This document shows, piece after piece, positions 42,901-52,500 of a DNA stretch of 64,000 nt. How positions within the stretch are numbered: the stretch's first letter is position 1; every line of letters starts with the position of its first letter. The notes beneath the pieces were generated by a model. That model saw nothing but the letters and a program-made list of their open reading frames with translations. It was not told the DNA's origin and ran no database searches. Source of the DNA: Lumbricus rubellus. Taxonomy: Eukaryota > Annelida > Clitellata > Crassiclitellata > Lumbricidae. The stretch spans positions 44,664,486-44,728,485 of the forward strand of contig OX243815.1 of the NCBI GenBank assembly GCA_945859605.1, written 5' to 3'. Made by a program: the position numbers and the translations under genes.

Positions 42901-45900
42901 TTAAATAATTGAGTTAATTTAACTAATTAATTAATCAAATAATTTATGTTGCATTGGCCTATGCATGTGTTTTAACGTTTTTACCCAGCGTTTGGTTATA
43001 TTTTAATTATATGTACCCTTAATCCCTTATACAATTAGGGCCCCCAGAAATTCGCGATCTTGCGCAGCGCAAATTTAGCGCAAATTTCCAGGTTTCGCGC
43101 AACAGCGCAAAAATTGCCAATCGGCGCGATTTTAGCGCAATTTTTGACAAAATCTTGCAAATTTATCTAAATTGGGCTTTGATTGACTTAAAATCACTGC
43201 GCGCGGCAGTTCAACGTAGCAACAAAACCGACAAGCGATAATCAAAATGGCGGCCGCCGAATGGGACGAAATTATATCGGAATTTTTAGTTAAAGATCGT
43301 TATTTTCAGTAGTAAAGCACAAAACTTAAAGTATAAAAAATTCCAGAACTTCATGGCCACACAATAAAATATCTTACACGAAGTTTCTCAAAGCGGTCAC
43401 ATAGCAGCGTCGCGTGCTGTCTCAGCTTATGACAGAACGAACGCATTTAATCTACATAGGCGACAGGCGTGCACACGAAGACGGAAATCTACTATTCAAC
43501 ACGTTTTGTAAATTGGTGATTCATTATAATATAGGCCTATGATATATAATTAATACCATCTTGAAGTTGTAGACCTATTTCTAATGAGCGTAGATTTCGG
43601 TGGGCGTAAATTTTGCAAGATTAAAATTCTTTGCAATCGTCTGAATACATTAATCTCATGGTTATAGGAACTTTCTAACTGCATTTTTTGCTTGATTTTC
43701 TAATTTCTAGAACGCCAAATCTTTACACTAAATGGCAAAAACACTGTTAGATACTTTGGTACACTGATTGAATTAAAAAATAACGAACATTATCATTTTT
43801 TAACTTGCGCAAAATTGGCGCAAATTTATCGTTTTTAGTGCGCAATTTTTTCAGTTTCTTGGCGCAAATTTCTGGGGGGCCTATACAATATACATGTATA
43901 TTAATTTAGTATCCAGTGTCTCTTAAAATGCCTACAGATATCCATGAATAATATTTTGAAAGTAAAGAAATAAAGTATTAAATATGGAGGAGTTTGTTTC
44001 ATTTACAGTCATCGGTAAAAAGAGTTGTTTGCATGTATCTTGTATTGCAGGTTACAAATGCGACGTCCGCAATTGTGACGAAGTTTTTACGAAATGGACG
44101 GAAGTTAGAAAACATAAAGCTGTTGCTCATAAGCGAGGTTATTTGCTTTATTTATAAGTTAGAACAGCGTTCATTCTGATAAGACTTACATTCTGATGTT
44201 ACATACTCATTGGCATAATATTATATTTAATAGGTTAGGTACACAACTACACATCTTGTCTTTGGCTGGCATTCAACCGCAGTTGCCGGTCCCTTCTTCT
44301 TGAACTCGCTGTTTCTTGCTCGCAACTCTCCCAGCAACACTATCTTTTGGTCAAATCTGAAAATTTGCCTCTTTCTGTCTACCTATGGTTAATAATAGTT
44401 GCATGGCTTTTGAATTTTGTAAGGCAGGCATTATTAAATTAGTTGTATTGTCCTGTGTCTGGCCATTTATAAAGCGCCTCTTACAGTTTAAACTAGTCTG
44501 GGTTGCTGTCAGCGAGGGAGCCACAGAGAGTTCAAAACAACTTCAGGCAGCCGATGGATATGGGAGAGATCCATGACAGTATCATACGATCATAGCTAAC
44601 CTTGTTTTTCTATGTTCTCTGATCGAACACAAGTGTGTGCTGAAAAATATGTCCCATCATTGTGTTTTGTTGGTTGTAGTTTATACCTTTGCCAACAGAT
44701 TCCTTCCCTTCTCTTTACCTACTGTATTTTCGAGAGACTGTTTTACTTGCCAGCCTTTTTAAAACCGTGTTTCTGTTTTTCTTTGTTTTGTTAGACTATC
44801 GTTGCGTTGAATGTAACAAGATCTTCAAATCGGAATCGTCGTTGACTCAGCACACGATCGTTGATCACAACGCTGACGTTGAAGTGTATAGGTGTGCGTG
44901 GGACGGGTGCTCGCGCTTCTACTTCAGCAAGAAAAATCTCGTTTCACATGTTCGTTCGTATCATGAGAACATCACGTTTACCTGTGAGGAGGACGGGTGT
45001 GGCAAGAGCTTCTCTACTAGGGTAAGCATGAATGTTTGTGCAGGGCTTTTTTAATGTGCAGTTGTACACAAAATGTGCAGTTCTAAATGGATTTGTGCAG
45101 TTGTAGAAGCACTTCTGAACAGCTAAAACTAGCAAAAATGGTCATTGTCCTCCGATTGGAAGTAATTTACAATGGCAGGTGGGAAAGGAAAGAAGTTGTG
45201 CAGTTCTAAAAATTCCGTAAAAACAGCCCTGTGTTTGTGTACAAGTTTTAATGTTGCCTGCATGTAGTTATTGTAGTAGAATGTTTTTAAAAACTTATGT
45301 GAACTCTTTCCATTGAGATTTATTTTCTGATTTTTTGGGGGTTATAATTATGTGCTGTCATGTTTAGAGATGTAAAAAAAACATGTTTTTTTTGGCGTTG
45401 AAATATTTCAATGAAATATTTCAGTTTTATTTGAAATATTTCAGTTTTCTTTGAAACATTTGAAATTATTTTTTTCTTTTACATTTTACAAAGTTCTAAT
45501 TACAACCATAATAACAGTTTATTTATTTCTCATATTACATATTATATGCATTATTGTGTTAGTGATGACCATTCTCGAGATATTCAATTTATTTCTAATT
45601 ACCTGTTTTTAAGAATGACTTTTATGAGAGTTACATTATATGTTGAAAAACATGTTTTATACACCAAATATCACAAATTACAGTTTGATCTAATAAAGTA
45701 GATGTTATTGTTCATTGTTATGCTTAACATTTATTATTAATTACTTGTTTTGTCGTAAATGAAATAAATGTGATTTTAGCTAAATTCTGCTAGCCTAGGA
45801 CAAAGTAGGCTATAGAATTCGAAACACTTTAGTGACTTTACAAGACAAATTATAAATCACAAATACTATGTCAACTAGACTCAATAATAATCCGGCAAAC

Positions 45901-48332
45901 AAAATTTTACAAAAAGTTCTAAGAATAGAACTTAGAACACAAACATAAATAGTACAAGTTATCAGTCAGACAGAGTAAACCATCTAATAGTAATTATATT
46001 ATACTGCTAAAATCTGTCAGTTACAAGATTTCCTCATTGTTATTCATCATCGTCCATCATGTCATCATCTTTGTTGTCATCGTCAACATCATCATTGTCG
46101 CTATCATCATAACTGTCAATGTCATCATCACTGGTATCGTCACTGTCATCATAGTTTTCATGGCCTTCATCATCGACATTGTCACCGTCTTTGTCATTAT
46201 CATCATCATAGGCGTAGGAGACGGGGGTCCAGAGGAGGCAAATGCCCCCCCTCCCAATTTCGGGCAAGTCTGATTTTTTGGGCAAGCAGACCCGAAAAAT
46301 TAAAAAAAAAAATTTTTTCATACTTTGTTTAGTTTTTCGGGTCTTCTTGCCCGAAAAATCAGACCTGCCGAACAAAAGAAGGTCGTCAGACCTTTCGAGC
46401 AAAAAGTAACGGGAAATTTCAGAAGATTTTGGCCGGATGACTAAAAAAAGATCGTTAGAATTTTCGGGCAAACGTAACGAGAATTTTTCTTAAGATTTCG
46501 GCAGGATGACAAAAAAATTTCGGGCAAAAGTCTCATTTTTGCCCCCCCCCCCCCAACGCTGAAATGTCCCCTACGCCTATGATCATCATCATTGTTATCA
46601 TCTTGCAAACAATGACAAGCACAGTAACTAACGTCTGCTATTATAAAGTTAATATTCGATTGCAGAACAGACCATATCTTTGGAACAGCACTAGAGATGT
46701 AAAAAAAACATAGATGTAAAAAAAACGGTTTTTTTGGCGTTGAAATATTTTTAAAAAAACTGTCAGAAATGAAATATTTCAAATGAAATATTTCACGCTC
46801 ACATCACTAGTCATGTTTCAGCTTGTAAGGCGTATCCTGCTGTTAGTTGTGTGTGAGGCTCCCTTGTAAAGGCATGGCTATGTTATGGTGCCATAGAAAT
46901 TGTCATTGTTCTTGTTTTTGTTCAGCTGAAGGAAGCAATTTTGTGTTTGTTCTTTTGTGAAATTCCACACCTGATTGAAATGTGATGTAAATATTCAGAA
47001 TTTCTCAGCACCATGCAAAATCTGCATCAGGAAGACCACCACTCTACATGCATGTATACCAAATTAAATCAAATTGATGACTGTTGAGTGTTGAGATGCA
47101 AACATAACACGTTCACCATTCTGTCCATTTAAAAAAATTTATTTGTTATTTTTCTTTAGCAAAAGTTGAAGCATCATGGAAACGTTCACAACAACGTTGA
47201 ACAGAAGCCAAAGACAAAACATGTAAACACATTCAAAAGATTTGTTTATTTATTAAAGACAAAGTAATAATCGATGTTGCAGTAGTTCAAAATTAAATAT
47301 TATTATGGGTAGGCGTGGCTAAAAAGAAAAACAGCTCTTCTTATTGTCACCGAATTTCATAAAACAGATTTCAATTACAATGTGTTTAAGGATGTGAATT
47401 GTAGAAGTGCAGTGCTATATATCATGTCTTGAACATCTGAGGACTTAGCAGTTTTAATGTGGTACAGGATTACTGATAATGAGTACCATTCTGCATTTGC
47501 ATGTAAATAATAATATTTATTTAAATAATTTGATGTCTTTTTCATAGTGCACTCTGATTTAGAGCAGATTGTGTGTGCCTACAAGACTGCAGAATAAGTA
47601 TAAGAATTGAGAATATTAGAATAAAGCTTCTTTATCAATTTTTTAGGCAGGATCTGATTGAATGTGTATCCATCGAAGAATAACAAGTCTAAGTCTTAAT
47701 AACTCGTGGAGCACGGTGGTGTAGTGGTGGCATCGTTGCCTTGGAGCCGGAAGGTTCGAGGTTCGAATCCACCTCGCTGCGTAAGGACCTTGGGCAAGTC
47801 CTTCACTCACAATTGCTCAGCGCTTCGGCATGAAACTCCGATGCAGTGTCCGTGCTGCATTCGGGAGCGCCTCTGAGTAGGGAGCTTGAAGGGGCACTAT
47901 AACAAGTGCACATGCAAACAAACAAAGGTCCTATTGTTTATCAAGGACTTTCTTATAATAACCATTTTAAACTTTGCCGTGCACTTCCTGTTGGTTTGGC
48001 AGTTAACACCATTAAACAATTGCAACGCTTCAAACCATGTGATTAGCAACTGCTACAGTTGCTGCTTCTTCATTTAAAAGCTTCTTTCTTCACATGTTTT
48101 AGTTTGCTTTTCGTTTAAGGTTCGTAAGAAGAAAAGTCTTGCAGTGCGACTGTCTGGATTTAACCCGAAAAACCTGCCCGCATTTGACGAGTGTCCAGAG
48201 GAATCCGACTCGGACACATTAGTCGAACCAAGTGACGATGATGAATGCAAGAAAAGCAAAGCATCAGCAACAGAAAACATTGCGGATAATCTTGGTGGCT
48301 GCTCCAACAACGATCTATTAAGAACATTGTGA
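39947..48332 (+). CDS. GTF3A: Transcription factor IIIA, nine C2H2 zinc fingers
   Basis: Nine exons: 39947-40039, 40947-41059, 41585-41672, 41932-42020, 42686-42759, 44051-44137, 44795-45021, 47160-47222 and 48120-48332. All borders are AG/GT and in phase, giving 348 residues (human about 365). The start is an ATG at the head of finger 1 (MADYMCSFDGCEKSF). Nine fingers follow, among them YQCDIENC, CETCSETF (short CX2C), YKCPVAGCGKGF, CHKENCGRKF, YKCDVRNC...FTKWTEVRKH (finger 6, as in TFIIIA), YRCVECNKIF, YRCAWDGC and FTCEEDGCGKSF. The C-terminal KKKSLAVRLSGFNP matches the conserved RSLASHLSGY.P element of vertebrate TFIIIA, followed by an acidic tail. TFIIIA binds the internal control region of 5S rRNA genes for Pol III and binds 5S rRNA (family knowledge). 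Introns 1, 6 and 7 are the longest; introns 1, 5 and 7 hold transposons. Confidence 0.96.
40404..40812. mobile_element. 409-bp TIR element in GTF3A intron 1
   Basis: About 35-bp inverted repeats begin GGGTACTTATGGGTTATCTA on the left and end with the reverse on the right (ATAACCCATAAGTACCC). The direct repeat ATATGA flanks it (40398-40403 and 40813-40818). The interior has ACTAACCCTA/CCTAACCGACCC telomere-like repeats that are nearly identical to 54095-54184. Non-coding. Confidence 0.85.
42785..42825 (+). repeat. LINE-type tail fragment
   Basis: CTTGAAGTGGTGCTATATAA followed by ATTTAAATTA, the terminal part of the LINE tail, just after GTF3A exon 5. Confidence 0.45.
43036..43883 (+). mobile_element. 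848-bp TIR element with short captured-looking open frame
   Basis: Ends TAGGGCCCCCAGAAATT and AATTTCTGGGGGGCCTA, flanked by TACAAT (43030-43035 and 43884-43889). GCGCAAATTT motifs recur inside both ends. Near 43246 an ATG in good context (TCAAAATGGCGGCC) opens a frame of 21 codons starting MAAAEWDEIISEF. A second stretch (about 43425-43510) reads SAYDRTNAFNLHRRQA and ends near TIQHVL. Neither is recognised. Lies in GTF3A intron 5. The ends and the duplication of 6 (or 8) bp suggest hAT, not proven. Confidence 0.8.
45041..45231 (+). mobile_element. hAT-type MITE, copy B (191 bp) with 8-bp target duplication
   Basis: Ends CAGGGCTTTTTTAA and TAAAAACAGCCCTG, flanked by TGTTTGTG (45033-45040 and 45232-45239). 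It belongs to the same family as 14340-14533, in opposite orientation. It begins 20 bases after the last base of GTF3A exon 7 (45021). Confidence 0.93.
46037..46206. repeat. ATC/CAT-rich tract inside the hAT-type element
   Basis: Interrupted CATCATC repeats with runs such as TCATCATCATAGG at the right edge. Long Ile/Val-rich or Asp-rich frames over it are artefacts. Confidence 0.85.
46207..46581. mobile_element. 375-bp MITE nested in the hAT-type element
   Basis: Ends CATAGGCGTAGGAGAC and GTCCCCTACGCCTATG are inverted repeats. ATCATCAT lies on both sides (46199-46206 and 46582-46589), though the host tract is itself CAT-rich, so the duplication alone is weak evidence. The interior is rich in TTCGGGCAA motifs. 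Confidence 0.75.
46856..46915 (+). repeat. Retroposon 3' tail, family 3
   Basis: GGCTCCCTTGTAAAGGCATG, GCTATGTTATGGTGCCATAG and AAATTGTCATTGTT. The segment near 59797-59890 and the reverse copy at 26566-26632 are related. Confidence 0.6.
47708..47928 (+). mobile_element. tRNA-derived SINE, family 1, best-preserved copy
   Basis: A box in GGTGGTGTAGTGGTGGC and a perfect B box GGTTCGAATCC about 45 bases on. The conserved body has GTAAGGACCTTGGGCAAGTC and CTCAGCGCTTCGGCATG. The tail is GGGAGCGCCTCTGAGTAGG, AGCTTGAAGGGGCACTATAA, then CAAACAAACAAA. It is in GTF3A intron 8. Confidence 0.95.
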
Positions 48333-49559
48333 ATAATTGTTACACGGTTAATCGAATGGGTGCTATAATTATAGGACGGTGTTCATTACTACTGGTTTTG
48401 TTTCCTCTTTCATGTAAATATGACGTTGTTGAAGATTTTTCTTAAAATTGGCAATTTAATTGGTACAGTTCATCATGACTCAATATTAACTTGTTAGAAG
48501 TCTACCTCATTTCTAGTATAACCTAAAGTTGCAATAAATGTTTGAATTTAGGTTTTGCTCATGAATTAATTGCTTAGACTATTGTGTTCACTGGATGCAT
48601 AAGAAATAAAATTGAATGTACTTTTCGGTTCTTCTTATAGCATTTATCTTAATAAAGTACCATTAAATTTCTAACAATTTCCCAGAGGCAAAATCAAGTT
48701 GTGGCAAATACTCTCGCTACCATTTCCGTCCTCTGCTCTTTCTTCTCATCCCCGCCTTCCTTTTCTAAACTCTCCCTAGCCCTTTCATTTAAGTGGAGAC
48801 TGGGCTAGCATATACGAGTCTTAAAGTATTTTAAAGTCAATAAAAACAGCTAAGTTTCGGAATTTCTGTACAGTGGCAGTGCCGCAGGTTGTGGCAGGTC
48901 ATTTGACGTACTGCCCATTTTGCTCTTGACCTGCCTTATGACGTACCAATAATTTTTGCCCTGTTGACATAGTTTTAGCTGGTGCTACCACTGGTTCTGT
49001 AAAAGCCTGTCTGCAATTTTGAGCATACCTGAAGCCAAAGAGAGCATTACATTTCAGCAAAAAATTTGCGAGACTCTAATTGTGTCACCATGTTGGGTTA
49101 AACTAAAGATGTAATTAGCAAAATAAAAAGTTGGCAACCAAGTGAAAATAGAAACAAAGTAGGAGTTTAGGATAATGCTGAAAATTTTATTTTACTATTA
49201 AACGAATGATACTGTACATTAAAAATACAGATGTATTGAAATAAACGTGTTTAAATAAGCTGAGGCTGGAATTGAGCATTTTTGTACTGCTTTTTTAGAA
49301 ACTGTTAACAGGTATGGAATATCAATTTAAATGACGGGGGCGCAACAACTGTATAAGGTCGGAGCAATACTAATTTATATTGTGTGCAGAAGACAATAGG
49401 ACCTTGTGGGAAAAATTCACTTCAGAACTTGAAAATGTGATCCTAGAAACTAAAGTGAGCAGACAGACCAGTATATATAAATGCACTTGTACTGAATTTC
49501 TTTTTTTCAACTGTTTATAACGATCATATTGTCCACAACCCTCCTACACACAACACAGT
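48333..49559. other. Convergent 3' flanks of GTF3A and SNRNP27
   Basis: No gene seen. The GTF3A poly(A) signal AATAAA is at 48533-48538. A candidate signal for SNRNP27 on the minus strand (TTTATT on plus) is at 49186-49191. Confidence 0.5.
48533..48538 (+). promoter_or_regulatory. Poly(A) signal of GTF3A
   Basis: AATAAA about 200 bases after the stop, in the context TTGCAATAAATG. A second hexamer lies near 48605. Confidence 0.6.
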
Positions 49560-52500
49560 CTATGCTACGAAATCCAACGGCCGGTTGAATCCACCTCGCC
49601 TGTTCATGTATTGCCTGCAACGAAAAAAACAATCGCAGATCAACAAACCCAGTTTCGAACTAAGGTGCAGTGCAACAATACAAATCAATTAACAATTCAC
49701 AGCGGTTACTTAGTCATTACAGTACTAGAATTAGTTTCTGCATTCATTCATTAGTGCATTTATATAGCGCCCCATCAAGAAACTACTCAGAGGCCCAACC
49801 ACGAACAAAGAAAAAAGACCTGAGGAACAGAAAAAGACTTGAGGGACTTGTAGAACCCTTCCTAAATGCAAGCTAATCACGACAGAGCAAAAAAACCATT
49901 GACAATGCATCCTGATGTTATGACACCTGAAAGTAATCAATTCCTACGAGATTAAGGTGTGAAACACTTTTGAAATAGCATTGAAATGAGTCAGGTTCCA
50001 AATCTGTTGACACTTTTAAACAGAAGCAGTCTGACAGAATTACTATAGCCTATTAATTAATTTATTAATTCATTCACCCATTCATTAAGCAACGCCATTA
50101 AAGGCAGCCATCTACGTTCGTCAAAATAATTGCTATCAACTAAATCTTGTCATGTGTGAAAAGAAGTTGTTGATTAAGGATGTTTGGGGCCATCCGAGTG
50201 AGGATAAGGATGTGGGACTGTGGGTGGATGTCTACTTCAAATTCTGGTACAAACAGCTAATTCGGTAACTTGCAAATTAACCATTAACATCAATAAAGTA
50301 ACAAGTCAACTATTAATCCACATGGTAGACAGAACAAGGTTTATGTTGCAGCACAGATATCTGCAAAAACAGCTCTATGGTAATTCCAAATGCAGATAAG
50401 GTGGAAGGATAGGGGGTAAATTGGTCACTTTCGGGGACATTCTTTATAGCTGGCCCCAAATTCATTTCAAAATGCATATCTTGCCATTTAACTCCGTTAC
50501 CTTTCTGAAATGATCGTTCAATTTTTTTCTGCATTTTGTCCTACTGGATTGAGTGAGTAATAAAGTTATATATTAAACGCTTACCTGTATTTTCTTTTCT
50601 GGATCACGTTTGTAGCCGATATATCCGCCCCTGGAACCTGTTTTCCCTGCAGAAAAAGTCAATGCTTTCAATTCAGAGATCTATGGCATAAAAATAAGAA
50701 GAGTTTCTTGTTCAGTTGAGTTTCAAAATCATGTGCAATGTCTCTGGACACAACAGTCTCCCATCTTCACAGGTGTTTTTTGTTTGTATGTGCACTTGCT
50801 ATAGTGCCCCTTCAAGCTCTCTCTCTACTCTACTCAGAGGCGCTCCCGAATGTAGAGCGGACACTGCATCGGAGTTTCACGCCAAATCGCTGAGCAATTG
50901 TGAGCGAAGGACTCGCCCAAGGTCCTTACGTGGCGAGGTGGATTTGAACCTCGAACCTTCCAGCTCCAAGGCAACAACGCCACCACTACACCACCGCGCC
51001 CTACACAAGTGTGCTGACGAGGAATCTTTTAACAAACAATTAGCAATCCAACGCGGGTCTTGCACTCCTTGCAAAGAATCAATCATTTCAGATCATGCGC
51101 TAAGATCCAAACAATGGATGCAGACATTGCAGAACTTAAACCAATACTATTTGACACCAGACATTTTGTGCATCATACAACCACACTAGTATTGCTGTGC
51201 GCATACTAATAAAGTACCAAAGGTTATCTTTTCTGTGCATTTACACAGCACCTGTCTGTTTGAACCTCGGAAAGGAGAAATGTTTAGTAACTCATATCTT
51301 ACTTACTTTTGTTGAATCGAAACCACCGAACCCCATGAGTTTCATCATTTCAATTTCTTCCTCAGACTTTCCTTCCATTGCCGCCGCCGCCGCCTCTGGA
51401 ACTAATCACAAAGGCGAAGAATTGAGACTTAGCACAAATTTACGTAGCACATTTTTTTATGTAACGTCAACTTGTAATGTGTTGTAAGAGCAAGAGAAGT
51501 TTCTAAATTAAGATACCTTGAGAGGCATCAATTGAGAGTATGCAATTTCATCAACTTAATTTTCTTATCTTCCACATGCAGTTAGGAAAGTAGCCATTTA
51601 ATAATTAATGCAAATAAAATTTCACAAAGTAGATAGTTGATGTTAAATGTTACTGTTGTTGAATCTGGTTAACACTGATTACAATCTGAACTTTTAAATT
51701 AAAAGTGTATTTAGACAGTTGCAGTACGAAGCACAGTGAGAAAGTTAGACATTTGAAACCCAAACAGTACAATTTGATATAGAAAACACTGACTGACAGT
51801 CTCTGCTGAGACACATATTTACCACACAGTGAACTTATGAAAATCACTGTAAGGGTTGATTACCTGAAATATTTACTTTCGCTGCTCTGTTGGCTTTGCT
51901 GGACTTGGTTGGTAATTGGCCCGGAGGTAATTGTGATGTGCCGGTGATGACGACGTCATTGTCCCTTGAAGAAGACCTATAGTAACAAACATCATTTAAA
52001 ACAGATGAACAATACACAAATGGCTTAAATCATCTGTAGAAAGTTTAGAAAGTCTTTGTAGCAAAAGCTCCGAGTTGAAAGAAAGCGAACCGGTATATAA
52101 GACAATGCATGTAATTGTATTCTATATGCTTAGGCGTAAAAAAAAAAGTGTTGTGTTTCCGGTAACGCGACCGACCCATTTTTACGGCCGCGACCCAAAT
52201 ATTTTTGTAAAAAAATTTTAATAAGAAAAATATTTTTTTCAAAAAAAATTTTTTTTAACATTTGTATTGACATAACATAAGAGACGTTAACAAAATGAAA
52301 TTAATAGGACTGTTTCTAGAGCTGTTTTAGGTGCAGACAGTCGGGAAATAGGCAGTTTATACTTGCTTAGAACACGTACTTTGTTTCAGCGTGCAAAAAA
52401 GACTAGTGGGGTATACTTTTTCGGATAGTCACTGCATAAAAATATTTTACAAAATAAAAATATTTTCCGACCTACCTACCCAATTTTTTTTAGCTCTGTT

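Larger units (their letters stand above)
45365..46809. mobile_element. 1.4-kb hAT-type element in GTF3A intron 7, hosting a nested MITE
   Basis: Left end TAGAGATGTAAAAAAAACA, right end CTCACATCACTA, flanked by the exact 8-bp direct repeat GTCATGTT (45357-45364 and 46810-46817). Near both ends AAATATTTCA repeats and a GGCGTTGAAATATTT motif occur. No transposase frame is found, so it is a non-autonomous copy. A second near-end sequence (TAGAGATGTAAAAAAAAC) recurs near 46690. Confidence 0.85.

Noticed and set aside
46040..46471. 143-codon acidic minus frame
   Set aside because: Translation of the CAT-rich tract and MITE inside GTF3A intron 7.
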